A stretch of 64,000 bases of DNA from Rhizopus sp. PT2906 (taxonomy: Eukaryota > Mucoromycota > Mucoromycetes > Mucorales > Rhizopodaceae). This document shows, piece after piece, positions 36,001 through 47,449 of this stretch. How positions within the stretch are numbered: position 1 is the stretch's first letter; the number at the start of each line of letters is the position of its first letter. A program made the translations under genes and the position numbers. The notes beneath the pieces are model-generated. The model saw nothing but the letters and a program-made list of their open reading frames with translations, was not told the origin of the DNA and searched no databases. The stretch covers positions 1 to 64,000 of the forward strand of contig JAMYHX010000227.1 in the NCBI GenBank assembly GCA_025529335.1. Direction: 5' to 3'.

Positions 36001-37052
36001 AAGAATATCCGGACAAAGAATATTTATTTATTGGTACCTTGATTGAGAACCAGTTGGATCCAAACAACAACAGTGGACGCATATTAGCATTCACAATAGA
36101 TGGCTTTAAATGTGAACTGCTTGATGCGATTGATATGCCTGGCGTTATCTATCGTATGGAGGCAGTAGAAAATACGGTGATTGCTGCTGTGGATGGAAAG
36201 GTAAGGGATATTAATGCATCCCAGATGCATTAACTTTTTTTAATAGCTATATGGACTTTGCAAATTACAACCTGATTTATTAAAAGGAGAAAGGATAGAA
36301 TTTAAATTTTTACTGCATCATAACGTGGTCGCATTGGACATGGACAGTCAAAAGGATCTTTTGCTTGTAGGTGATCTGATGGAATCCATGTCATTGCTCA
36401 AGGTCAATAACAATCCAGACGCACTTGGACTTGATTTATTAGCGACAGATAATAAGCAAGTGTGGATAACTGCTGTTAAATTTGTAAATGAGGATGTGAT
36501 GATCGGCGCAGATGATAGACAAAACTTATTTACGATGGTCAAACCAAGCCCACAAAATGGTAGGGGCTTGGCCAAACTGGAATTAGAAGGTGGATATCAC
36601 CTGGGAACACTGGTCAATCGATTTAGAAAAGGTAAACAAAAGCCTAGTTGAAGATGTGTTATTTATAAATAATAGACATATTACGAGACATTACCTCTGT
36701 TCAAGATAATATTTCTGTTGTTGCACGTTATGGTTCAGAATTTACATTTGTTACAGTGAATGGATCTATTGGCACAGTCAAGAGTATATCCAAAGAAAGC
36801 TTCGACTTTTTCAAGGGTATACAGGATGGCATATTAAAGATCTTGCCCAACGTTGGAAATTTGGACCATAGTCTGTGGCGAACATACAAACCAAAGCATA
36901 AAATAACGCGTACCAATGACAATTATCTGGATGGTGATATACTCAAGCTATATACACAGATGAATTTAATAGAAAAGCAAAAACTGCTAGAACAATATCA
37001 GAATGTGTCTATAAAAGACCTTGAAGAATGGATTCATCATTTAATCTCTTAA
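33010..37052 (+). CDS. DDB1: DDB1, UV-damaged DNA-binding protein 1 / CUL4 adaptor
   Basis: Scaffold of CUL4 ubiquitin ligases, built of three beta-propellers and a C-terminal helical domain. More than a dozen exons with short introns extend from the ATG at 33010 to the stop at 37052. Propeller A blocks include GSTIEVYTVMLDGI, EFNIYGTIRNMQV and FIAL-type turns; VTVPAPLGGMLAIGEYVITYY, SNRFLLGDSEGYLYMFI, VRPNCIIDLGNYMFYIGS and LANYSCLGPIVDFC match the propeller A/B region; GRILAFTIDG, MPGVIYRMEAVENTVIAA and DSQKDLLLVGDLMESMSLL match propeller C; LDHSLWRTYKP and YLDGDILKLY mark the C-terminal domain. A CPSF160/RSE1 relative is less likely given the size and these blocks. It begins a tandem run of four + strand genes. 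Confidence 0.9.
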
Positions 37053-37180
37053 TATTATTGTTATTATTATGATACCCTGCATGTGTTTATAGCGTTTCAA
37101 AAATAGGAGGGGGGAAGGAGTGTATCACAAAAAATGGGACTTTTTTATGACAATAAATTAAATATAACTCTTTCTTTCTT

Positions 37181-37182
<2 letters not shown>

Positions 37183-37225
<43 letters not shown>
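37183..37225 (+). promoter_or_regulatory. T43 tract just upstream of ASE1
   Basis: Uninterrupted 43 T on the coding strand, ending 15 bases before the ATG at 37240, in the 187-bp gap after DDB1. Poly(dA:dT) tracts exclude nucleosomes, so this probably forms the core promoter or leader. Confidence 0.6.
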
Positions 37226-37226
<1 letters not shown>

Positions 37227-37239
37227 TAAATACAACACA

Positions 37240-39527
37240 ATGGATATTCTTTATTCACACTTGTCTACTTTATTTCATCTTTGGCGATCATTAGAAGTGG
37301 ATCCATGTACAATAAACACAAAACTTTATGTAAAGCTAAATCTTTTGAAGGGTTGATTTGATGTGTGTAATACCTTTATTGTAGAACGTTATTCAGGAAC
37401 TCGAATGCTTGATTAAATTAGAGAAAAAAGAAAAATTATACCTTGTGGCCGATATTGAAGATCTAGCAGTAAATTGAAAAGAATTTATGAATGTAATATA
37501 TTTATCACTTTATTCGTAGTCAAGTATCGAAGATGCATCCATTCAATTGGGTGTCTCGGCCGAAGACACGTTACAGGTGGATGTTACCATACCAACAGTA
37601 CCAAAACATAGATTACTACTAGAATTGAACAATAAATTAAACAATGTATACAAATATAAATAAGCTACATCATAAGAAGTATCTCATTGGAATGTTGTTT
37701 ATTTACACAATATAGGAAATCATCACTAGACAATGCCATTTAAAAAAATGGTTACCAGAGATAGAACAATTATCAAAGGAACTTGATCTACATTTAAAAG
37801 TAAGGAGAACTAACAGATCATGCTTGTTGCCATAGTAACCTATTTTACTTTTTTTTTTTTAGGAGTATGATGATAGCGATCTTTCATGGGCCAACGTGCA
37901 AATGGTAAAAAAGAAAAGAACAGTTATTTATGTTTTTTATTGTTATCTGGTCAGTTTAGATTTTAACCTTTTTGTTTATATGCATTAGATAAGCTGTGAT
38001 TTACGTGACTTGCGTGAATTGAAGGTATGAAGAAAACAAAAGAAACAATAGAAACACTCATCATTGCAACATAGGCTCAACGTAGCAAAGAGTTTGAATT
38101 ATTAGTCAGAGCCATTCAGTACTATTGGAATATTTTAGATCATACCGTCAATACCAACGATGCCTTGGAGGTGTCCTTGGACGAATTGTTTCAGCACTTT
38201 CCTCTTCCTCCTGATACCGTAGCGACAGTTGCACCCATGACGATGATAGTACAAGATACAGAATATTTTCATAAATCATTAATGAAACTATCTCAAAACA
38301 ACTTGAATCAATTACGCACAATGAAACAAAACCTGGAAACTATTTTTAAATCAAGATTGATCATTTACATAAAGTCGATTACTAAAATAAAGGCAGTCTG
38401 GGAGGAACTGCAGGTACCGATCTTGGAGAGACCTATCTTACCGACAAAGCTTGGTACTAGTGACATGGTCAAGGTAAATATTTGAAATATATAAAGTACT
38501 TTATGCTTATCTTGTGTACTAGCTAAAGGATATTGTCAACAATCTGGATCCATTTATCAAGAGAGCATTCGAAAAATACATTTTACAGTTCAAGGGTCAA
38601 CTAGAGTCTCTATGGGATTCTTGCTTGGTTTCGAGATTAGAAAGAGATGAATTCATTGCGTCTCTTTATAAGAAAAGTAATACATATATAAAGGTGTGTT
38701 AGGGGCACTTATTCACTTTGACAATAGATACCAAACAAGAAATAAAATTCACTGTAGACAAGCATATCATATACCTTCGATCCATGGTTCCTAAAGGGCA
38801 AGCCTTGCTTGTGCTCATGAAGGAAAGAAGAGATTTGATTCAAAAGATGATTGACTTTGAGAAGAAAGCAAGTGACCCAAAGCGTCTATTTCAAGCTTCA
38901 TTTCAGTTATTAGAAGAAGAGAAATGGAGAAACACATGTTTGCCTCGTCTGTTGCAGTTGGATCGTTCTCTTATAAAAGCTATTCAAGAGTTTGAAAAAC
39001 TGGCTGGTAAGCCTGTCATGTTTGGTGGAAAGAGATACCTTGACACTTTAGTAAGTTAGTCATCTTATATATATTCACACGTCATATCTCACCATTCTTT
39101 TTACATGTATCGACAGTTGGAAGAAATTGCTGACAGAGAAGCAAATCAAACCTTCTTTGGTTTCTTGAACACGGAACCTTCTACATCTACTACTACGATC
39201 ACTACCAACATAAAGCGTATAAAGAATGCAAGACCTGCTTCTGTAAGCAGTTTAGGCTCCATGGTAAAGAAACAGCAACAACAGCAACAACAGCAACAAC
39301 AACCCCAAAAGCCACGCGTCATGTGCCCAACCTCATCTCAGTCTATGCCCTTAGATAAGCAGCCCAAAAGACAACAGGTCTCAAAGGACTCCAAGCCATC
39401 ATCTTCTATTCATCCATCACCTTATATCCCCTCATCCCCAAAAGCATACAAAAAGAACAATGGACGCACGAACTCCATGATACCAATCCCTCACAGAAAC
39501 CCTTTAACGGCCACAAAATCTATTTAA
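37240..39527 (+). CDS. ASE1: ASE1/PRC1/MAP65 microtubule cross-linker
   Basis: Antiparallel microtubule bundler of the spindle midzone. It is split into many exons, several very small at the 5' end (MDILYSHLSTLFHLW, then NVIQELECLIKLEKKEKLYL, then SSIEDASIQLGVSAEDTL). Family blocks are RLLLELNNKLN, QLKKWLPEIEQL-type helices, ISCDLRDLRELKAQRSKEFE, and the microtubule-binding segment ASDPKRLFQASFQLLEEEKWRN with FEKLAGKPVMFGGKRYLD. Nearly all of the protein up to about residue 560 is helical. The C-terminal tail is basic and disordered, with a run of about ten Gln encoded by a CAA/CAG repeat (around 39269-39303) and Ser/Pro sites likely to be phosphorylated. The stop is only 57 bp before VPS45. 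Confidence 0.85.
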
Positions 39528-39584
39528 GTCTTATGCGTCACACGCCCTTATTTCTTTTTCCTGTTTGTATAAATAAATAAAAGA

Positions 39585-41550
39585 ATGGATGTCATTAAGG
39601 CAATACAGCATTATGCTAATAAAATGATTGAAGATGTACCTGGAATGAAGGCGCTTTTACTTGATACTGAGACAGTAAGTTTATAAGGGATAAGTGAGTG
39701 ACATTAACTTACGTGAGCAGACACCCATCATTTCACTTGTAACAACTCAATCAGCTCTATTGACAAAGGAATGCTACTTGATTGATAGAATTGATAATAG
39801 AAATAGAGACAGACTCAAACATTTGAAATGTATCTGTTTTCTAAGACCAACCCGAGAGGCGTTACATTACCTCGTTGCTGAACTACGAGAACCCGCCTAT
39901 GGTGATTACTATTTATGTAAGTTTTATTGTTAGAACACACTAGTGTCTTATTCCTTAAAGACTTTAGCAATACGATACGAAAAGCAGATATTGAACAACT
40001 TGCCGAAGTGGACGAACATGAAGTGATTAGAGAAGTACAAGAATATTTTGGTGACTACCTTGCCATCAATCCGGATCTGTTTTCGCTCGGACAAGATCCT
40101 CATCAGCTATTTGGTAATAGTGTCACCAGTTGGCAACCAGACGTACTCAACCAGACCGTTGCCCAGCTTTCTGCTGTTCTTCTCAGTTTGAAAAAGAGAC
40201 CTCTGATACGATATCAAGGAGCAAGTGAAATGGCCAAGACGTTGGCAGAGGAATTACAACGTACGATACAACAAGAGGGTCAGCTGTTTGATTTCAGAAG
40301 ACCTGATACACCACCTATCATGCTCATCTTGGACAGAAGAAATGATCCTGTCACGCCATTATTGACCCAGTGGACATACCAAGCCATGGTACATGAATTG
40401 ATTGGTATCCATCATGGTAGAGTAGACATGTCAAATGTGCCTGAAGTAAAGAATGAGTTGAAGGTAAGAAAGAAAGAAAGAAAGAGGAGGTGTGTCTTTG
40501 TTGTTGTGGTGGTGGTGGTGGATTAAAAACAAACCAGAATTATCCCCCTCTTTTCGTTTTAGGAAATTGTGTTATCCCCAGATCAGGATCCATTTTTTAA
40601 AAAGTCAATGTATTTCAACTTGGGCGATTTAGGTGCTACGATCAAGCAGTACGTTGACGAATATCAAACCAAGACGAAATCCAATATGAATATTGAAACG
40701 ATTGCGGATATGAAACGCTTTGTTGAAGAATATCCAGAATTTAGAAAGCTTTCGAGTAACGTGTCAAAACATGTTGCCTTGGTCAGTGAATTGAGTAGAC
40801 GGGTCTCTCAAGACCATTTGCTGGAAGTAAGTGAAGCAGAACAAAGCATTGCATGTAATGGAAACCATGGAAGTGATTTGGATAGCGTACAAAAGTTATT
40901 GTCAGATCCTCGTGTACCTGAGGAAGCCAAAGTACGTCTGGCTCTGTTGTATGTCTTGAGATATGAGACGACGGGTGCTAATAGGATTACGGCTATGGCC
41001 GATCTATTGGACAATGTCGGTGTGAGTGATAGAAAAAGCGCTGTAAGTTTTATTGTACATGAAAACTCTAGTGTACTTATTTGTTTAGCTCATTCCTGCC
41101 TTACTACACTATGCCGGAGAAAAACGAAGGCAGGGTGATTTGTTTAGTAATCAATCCTTGCTATCAAGGGGTAAGAGTGCCTTAAAGGGATTAAAAGGGG
41201 TTGAAAACGTGTATACACAACATACACCTTTCTTGGCGGACATACTGGATTCACTGATCAAGGCACGACTTAAAGAGAATGAATATCCGTTCATTCAAGG
41301 CAATCTACAAGTGGCTCGTGAAAGGTAACCTCAAATTAAAAATTGATGCCCAGAAAACTCTAATATTATCTGTAGACCTCAGGACATAATTGTGTTTATA
41401 TGTGGAGGCGCAACCTATGAGGAAGCACGATATATAGCTCAATTAAATGACTCAGCGCCTGGTGTCAGAATCGTATTAGGAGGCAATTGTATACATAACT
41501 CAAGAAGCTTTTTAGAACAAGTGGAGCAGGCGAATCGATTCATTTATTAA
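39585..41550 (+). CDS. VPS45: VPS45, Sec1/Munc18-family protein
   Basis: SM protein that chaperones the Tlg2/Pep12-type SNAREs in traffic to endosomes. Starts MDVIKAIQHYANKMIEDVPG and MKALLLDTETT, the classic VPS45 N-terminus. IDNRNRDRLKHLKCICFLRPT, DFRRPDTPPIMLILDRRNDPVTPLLTQWTYQAM, NELKEIVL and NIETIADMKRFVEEYPEFRK are SM/VPS45 blocks; FICGGATYEEARYIA and GVRIVLGGNCIHNSRSFLEQ close the protein. At least six exons; one intron near 40464-40561 contains a (GGT)n run. The whole promoter must lie within the 57 bp after ASE1 or inside the ASE1 3' end. Length is about 550-560 residues, as expected. Confidence 0.93.
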
Positions 41551-41612
41551 ATAAAAACTTGTTTTAAGGTGAACAAAAGGGGGGACGAGCTGAATTTTTT
41601 CTTTTCTTTTTC

Positions 41613-41633
41613 TTTTTTTTTTTTTTTTTTTTT
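41613..41633 (+). promoter_or_regulatory. T21 tract upstream of STE11
   Basis: Run of 21 T, preceded by a C/T-rich stretch, ending 24 bases before the ATG at 41658, within the 107-bp gap after VPS45. Confidence 0.5.
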
Positions 41634-41657
41634 ATATATACATAAATTCACTTCATC

Positions 41658-44401
41658 ATGTCAATACCAAACTCTCCTTCTTCAAGGCAACTGAAACACT
41701 CACCAACATCACCTTCTTATTCAGAATTTCAATATAAGCGAAATCTACTTGATGAAGTCAAAACTTGGTCTGAAAATAAAGTGTCAGACTGGTTGCAGAG
41801 TCAATCCTTGGGTCGATATGGTCCAATATTTATTGGTAAATATATATATATAGAATAAAGCAAAACATGTCTTATATAAAAGAGTTGTATAGAACACAAC
41901 ATTACGGGCTCAGTATTACTCGATTTGGATTATGAGGCATTAAAAGCAATGGATATAAAGACAGTTGGAGAAAGAGTTCGACTCACAACAGCCATTAAAG
42001 CACTAAGACAAGACTGCTATCTTGCTGCTTCATTAGCAGCAAGGTCAACTACAAGGGTAAAAAAAGAATCACAAACGAAAAAAAAGGGGGGAGAACTTAT
42101 ACATGTGTAGCCAGTGGTATCAACACCGCCTCCGGATGGTAAACATGAAGACATGTTTGCAACAACAAAATCATCAAAGTCAACTGAGACAAGTAGTGGC
42201 TCAAAGAGTCTATTGAACAGGTCCAATTCATTCTCTCGATTCTTGGGGAGATCTGATTCAAAGAAATCACAAAAAAGCACAACGTCAAATACTTCAGCAA
42301 ACAGCAACGTACAGACTCCACCTCCTCCTCCACCAACAGACCCTTCGAGTCCCAAGACAATCCAAAAAGTAGGACATATATAATAAACAAAAGGCAAAGA
42401 CTAAACTATATAATAGCGAAACTCGTTAGAAGGAGGCATCATGTCAATGGAAAAGGTGAAGCAGACTTGTGTTAAAGTGTTTGGAGAGGATGGTCAAACA
42501 CGTATAGTAAATGTACTTAATGCGTATGATTCCAAGGTGATCATGGCCAAGGTATTGCATAAATTTGGCATTGATGAATCAAATGCGGATAACTTTTGTA
42601 TCTTTGTTGGCTCAAGCACAAATGGAGAAGGTACATATATATAGAGAGAGAGAAAACTTGATCGCTTACTATTGACATTAGCTCGAGCACTATCAGATCA
42701 GGAGTTAGTCGATATCTGTAAATCAACAGATCGCCCTGAAAAGGAAAGACTGATTTTACGAAAAAGACACATGTATCCCACACATGAAGAGTTTAAAAGA
42801 AAAGGAACGATCAACCGAAGACAGTTTCAGCCGAGTAGTGAAAGCTTGCTCCACTCATGGTCAAATCAGAGCAGTTCAAGCATCGTCACACACCGTTCAC
42901 AATTAAATAATCACAGCAGCACTAGCTCAAACAGCACAACTAAACCTCGTCGTCAATTCTTTGGTGAACGACCACCTTCTGAAGTGATCTCCTCCAACCT
43001 TCCTTCCTTTTTCCCCAATCACAACCGAGAGGTATTAGAGACAGCAGGTATCAAGGCACAGCGCTTATCCATGATTCGACGCAACTCTTCACTTTGCCGT
43101 ACTGAACCTCGAAGTTACCGAAACAGCGTACTGCCTGAGCTTGTTTCAGTCTTGGGTGTCGATTTGGACAAATTTTTAGAAGAGAATGATGATGACAATG
43201 ACGATGTAGTAACTATAGGTGATGAAAGTACCATGGATACAAACAGCCTGAATATACCCGACTTTCACTCTATTATTGACAACCAAAAACGATCGCCCGT
43301 AGTTCTGACAAAGCCCAAGGTGGATGAAAAACCCGAAGATATCGCCCCTGTCCTGACAGTGAAGGAATCCCAGCCTAAGCAAGCCAAAGTTTTACCAGAT
43401 ACATGGATGAAAGGCTCACTCATCGGTCGCGGCACCTTTGGCGATGTCTATTTGGGCCTTAACCCTCTCAGCGGCGAGCTCATGGCAGTCAAACAGGTCG
43501 AACTGCCTGTTGAAAATTCAGCTACAGAGGAACGTAAACGATCGATGGTCGAGGCATTACAAAGAGAGATTGAGTTGCTGAAAGAACTGGAACACGAGAA
43601 CATTGTCCAATATTTGGGCTCACGGATAGATAATTCTTACTTTAGTATCTTTTTAGAGTATGTCCCTGGAGGTTCAGTCGCCGGATTACTGGCTAGTTAT
43701 GGCGCGTTTCAAGAGCCGTTGGTGAAGAGCTTTGTCAGGCAAATATTGAAAGGGTTGAATTATTTACATAATAAAGATATTGTTCATCGTGACATTAAAG
43801 GTGCCAATGTCTTAGGTAAAACCAAAAATCTAAACAAAGCGGCTTTGAATAACTTTTTACGTAGTGGATAACAAGGGCGGTGTAAAGATCACTGACTTTG
43901 GAATATCGAAAAAAGTAGAGGAAAATATCATCTTGCAGGGACAGCCTCCATCTGCTGCACACAGGCCTAGTTTACAAGGATCAATTTATTGGATGGCACC
44001 GGAAGTCGTCAAACAAACGCACTATACACGTAAAGCAGATATCTGGTCATTAGGCTGTATGGTCGTAGAAATGTTTACAGGTGATCATCCCTTTCCCGAA
44101 TATTCACAAATGCAAGCCATATTTCAGGTATACAGGTCCTTCTTTTTTTCTTTGCTTTAATACTAATCCATATCCTGTTATATAGATTGGTAGCTACATG
44201 GCACCGAATATACCTCCAAACCTGAGTGAAGATGCACAGGACTTTTTAAGGTGCACCTTTAAACTGTAAGTTTACTTCTTTATTGTAAAATAGAAGCTAA
44301 TCCTGTCTCTTAGAAACCATGAAGAGCGTCCTCCAGCTGATGAGCTTTTGAGACATCCGTTTATAAAAGAAGTATTAAATGATGATGAACTAGGGTCCTA
44401 A
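41658..44401 (+). CDS. STE11: STE11-type MAP kinase kinase kinase
   Basis: MAPKKK of the fungal pheromone/invasive growth cascade. Domain order is SAM (VKTWSENKVSDWLQS, then EHNITGSVLLDLDYEALKAM, IKTVGERVRLTTAIKAL), a Ser/Pro-rich linker, a RA/RBD-like ubiquitin fold (CVKVFGEDGQTRIVNVLNA), a long disordered region, and the kinase from about 43400. Kinase motifs are GRGTFGDVYLG, MAVKQVELP, HRDIKGANVL, ITDFGISKK and GSIYWMAPEVV, then ADIWSLGCMVVEMFTG and EERPPADELLRHPF. Exons break inside SAM and after GANVL. The stop is at 44399-44401. This order SAM-RA-kinase is that of STE11/BYR2. It is the last of the tandem + strand run. Confidence 0.92.
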
Positions 44402-44728
44402 TAACTTTGTATTATAATAACAATAATAGTAATAAATATTTTATCCATCAATTGCTTTCTTTTGTAGATCGTTTGGTGTATGATATCATCCATGGTTCCG
44501 TCTACTTTAAAGTTCAGCATTAAATGACGTTGATGGAACCTTTGAGAGAGATCGTCCGATGTCTTCACCCTTGTCTTAATTCTTTACATGTATCCCTTTT
44601 GACTCGTCTACCAATTTAGTAGATCTCAATTATTATGTTACTGCGCAGTTGAATGTATTCACGCATAAAAAAGCCCACGACATTCAATGCATTGAATTTA
44701 TACACAGGTTTTATTCACATTACATAAT
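44402..44728. other. Convergent intergenic region
   Basis: 327 bp between the 3' ends of STE11 and the small mitochondrial protein gene; contains AATAAA-like sequences on both strands and no gene. Confidence 0.5.
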
Positions 44729-45082
44729 TTACAAACTTTCTTTATCAGTACGGTTCTTTGCATGATGGTCCACAGTCTTGTTCTGTAATTCTTGGATAGG
44801 AATATCTTGCTCTTTATCAGCCTTGACCTAAATGACAATGTTAAGTTGAACTCCTTTTAGCTAGATCATTGCACTTACATTGGCTTCACTTGTAGAAGCT
44901 AATTTTTCATTCCATTCCTTTTCCTTTTTACTAAGATGCTTTTGCTTTTCTCGTTCGAGTGTTTCAGGATCGTTATCTGACATATGAGAGAATGCAGACA
45001 TACATCTCTGATTTATGATATTCTTTGAGCATACGACAGGGGAACGATAGATCTTGGTAGCTAATTGTTTGGTACGGTTCAT
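44729..45082 (-). CDS. Small conserved fungal mitochondrial-type protein, 100 aa
   Basis: Exons 45082-44879 and 44827-44729 give 303 nt, 100 residues. The N-terminus MNRTKQLATKIYRSPVV is basic without acids, like a mitochondrial presequence. The core reads SDNDPETLEREKQKHLSKK, then EWNEKLASTSEANVKADKEQ; the pattern of NDPE..EREK followed by WNE.LAS.SEA.VKAD is one I recall from uncharacterised fungal proteins. It is hydrophilic and probably helical. Function unknown; it is too divergent from the ATP synthase inhibitor to assign. It is divergent from TOM20 across 695 bp. Confidence 0.75.
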
Positions 45083-45777
45083 TCTATAGATGTAGGAGTG
45101 AATTCAATAAGTTTAAAGCAAATGAGGGAAAAAAAAGCGCTCCTTTATATATACAGCATTCATTCATGCGTTTTTGAATGACATCAATACGTCATAATTA
45201 TCAAAATCCTATGCGTGTGTTCAGTCCTAAAAACTTTATATATGATGTAACCCTATCAAATAATGTATTGTGTATAAACCACACGCTTTAAGTTTGTGTA
45301 TAGTGCTTTTTATGCTTATGCGGTGATTTTTTTTTATTCTAGCGAATTGTGAATACATGCAGACTTTTTATTGGTTAAAGTAAACAGTGCCCACTTGCAT
45401 TAAATGATTGTTTACTTGCCAAGTAAAAAGTAAATAAGCTTCTTCATACATGATATCAAATCGTTTGACACAGCAAATTCTTGTATTCAAGCCATAGACG
45501 CGTCGTTTTTGTTATTAAACGTCATGTTCAAAATTTGAAATAATCAAGTGAATTATGGCCTCTCTTTGCAATAATCTTGAAAATTACAAGGGGAGGATTT
45601 GCTTATAAAGTTGAATAATCAAAGAAATATGATTGATGTCATACTATTTTATTTTTTCCATCTTGATTGAAGCTAAAGTCCAAGCAAATGACATTGAGGC
45701 TTCGTGTGACTCGACTTCGTTGGAGACCCTGGAATTAAAAAAAAAAAAAAAGTAATACTCACTTTTTTCTTATAGAA
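45083..45777. promoter_or_regulatory. Divergent promoter region of two mitochondrial-protein genes
   Basis: 695 bp between the small mitochondrial protein gene and TOM20, read outward. An A14-like tract precedes TOM20. A shared control of both genes is conceivable but no specific site is identified. Confidence 0.4.
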
Positions 45778-46474
45778 ATGAAGAATTCGACTATTGCCAT
45801 AGCTACTGTCACCGGTATCCTTACTGTTGGTATTGGATACATGTTCTATTTTGATTACAAGAGACGCAATGACCCTCAATTTAGAAAACAATTAAGTAAG
45901 ATATAATATATGACATATAGCACTGTTGCTAAGACAACACTTTCTAGAGCGTGAACGTAAACAAGCAGCTAAAGCAGCCAAGGAAGCAGAGAATGAGTCA
46001 AAGGAATCTAAACTGAAGTTATTTGAAAGAGTCATTGTCGAATCTGCTCGAGAAAGTTATCCAACAACACCTGAAGCTAAAGAAAAGTACTTTATGGAAC
46101 AAGTAACTGTCGGAGAGACATTGTGTGGACAAGGTTATATATAAATAGTAGAAAAAGAGGGATAATGAAAGGCTGACGATTAGTTGTATAGGCCCTACCT
46201 ATTATGATGAAGCAGTATTACCCTTTTACAAGGCACTCAAGGTATACCCTGCTCCTGGAGAGCTGCTTACTATCTATCAAAAGACTATCCCTGAACCTGT
46301 ATTCCAAACTATTACTACTATATTGGCTATTGAGGTATATGAAAATAGATAATATACATATATATATATATATATACTTATACCTGATGTGTGTAGCAAA
46401 AGGCAATGTCATCCCAACATACTGAAACTCCCGAAGAAGCTGCTGCTTCAGCCACTGGTGTCGACGTGGAATAA
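45778..46474 (+). CDS. TOM20: TOM20, mitochondrial import receptor
   Basis: Outer-membrane receptor for presequences. Exons 45778-45895, 45948-46133, 46192-46334 and 46397-46474 total 525 nt, 174 residues. The N-terminal membrane anchor is IAIATVTGILTVGIGYMFYFDY followed by the basic RRNDPQFRKQL, the Tom20 hallmark. A charged coiled region (RERKQAAKAAKEAENESKES) leads to the single TPR-like receptor domain with QVTVGETLCGQGPTYYDEA and FYKALKVYPAPGELLTIYQ. The acidic/Ala-rich tail ends ATGVDVE. The second intron has an unusual GTTATA donor. Confidence 0.94.
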
Positions 46475-46585
46475 ATAATATATAGAGAAGCTCTTGAAAA
46501 GTTGTAAATAAATCTTAAAGCGCGCAAAAACACACTCACAGACATATAAACATAAATATTACTGCTGCACATGAAAGCATACCTC

Positions 46586-46604
46586 TTTTTTTTTTTTTTT
46601 TTTT
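46586..46604 (+). promoter_or_regulatory. T19 tract upstream of calcipressin
   Basis: 19 T ending 15 bases before the ATG at 46620, in the 145-bp gap after TOM20. Confidence 0.5.
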
Positions 46605-46619
46605 CTTTTGCATAAAAAA

Positions 46620-47327
46620 ATGAGCCATTTTGATACAGCAGAATCTATTGCAACAAATACACTATTGATACCCAATATACCCGACTGTTTCTTTGGTTGT
46701 GATGAAGCCATGCTTACTATTCACGATGCATGTGCTTACTATGGGCCATTGTATACGTTTGTACCAATGAAAACATTTCGTCGCATCATGGTCATTTACC
46801 AAGAAACTGAACATGCAATGAAAGCAAAGGCTGAATTAGACAAAAGCACGGTTGTCTGGAAGAATGGACCTAAAGATATAACTATTAAAAAAGGCGACAC
46901 TTCAGAGACCAACTCACGTATACTAAGGTTTTACTACGGACAGCACTTTTCTATGTATACAACTCAATCGACACTAGATGTACCACAGTTTCGGCGTAAT
47001 ATGCTGATATCACCACCAGGTTCTCCCTGTGAAGGCTGGGAACAGATAGAAGAAGACTCACCTAATAGACGCACACTGGCATCTGACCTGATTCAAGCCG
47101 TAGCTGACATTTCAGATTATGAACTAGATGAAGACGAACTCGACTTGGACTCGTCTACTCCTTCTTTAACAACACCGACATCCAAGAAGCTCAATATTGT
47201 GCTTGAAAAGGACAGGGATACACCTGAACATCTACCGGAGATCACAGTAGAGGATTATGGTGATATCACAGATAATAAAATACACACACGCCCTGTGCCA
47301 ACATCCATGCCGCCAATGCGTCATTAA
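46620..47327 (+). CDS. RCN1: Calcipressin, calcineurin regulator
   Basis: Single-exon gene, 235 residues from the ATG at 46620; an in-frame TTG twelve bases upstream would add four residues but lacks support. The N-terminal half is an RRM-like fold (NTLLIPNIPDCFFG, YGPLYTFVPMKTFRRIMVIY). LRFYYGQHF and the signature LISPPGSPCEGWEQIEED follow; this Ser-Pro motif is phosphorylated by GSK3-type kinase in other fungi and sets activation or inhibition of calcineurin. The acidic DYELDEDELDLD and a Ser/Thr-rich stretch follow; the C-terminal PxIxIT-like element is hard to place (PEITVED is the best candidate). Thematically linked with the CMK kinase. Confidence 0.92.
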   Translation: MSHFDTAESIATNTLLIPNIPDCFFGCDEAMLTIHDACAYYGPLYTFVPMKTFRRIMVIYQETEHAMKAKAELDKSTVVWKNGPKDITIKKGDTSETNSRILRFYYGQHFSMYTTQSTLDVPQFRRNMLISPPGSPCEGWEQIEEDSPNRRTLASDLIQAVADISDYELDEDELDLDSSTPSLTTPTSKKLNIVLEKDRDTPEHLPEITVEDYGDITDNKIHTRPVPTSMPPMRH

Positions 47328-47449
47328 TAGATTTCCTTTAAATAGTTTTTTTTTTTTTTTTTATTTACTAAAGCATCATCATTACACTATCACTACTAGT
47401 ACCACTACTATTACTGCTACAACAACAAACATACAATAAAAAAAAAGTC

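Noticed and set aside
46608..46619. TTG start four codons upstream of calcipressin
   Set aside because: Non-ATG start without support; the ATG at 46620 gives the normal protein.
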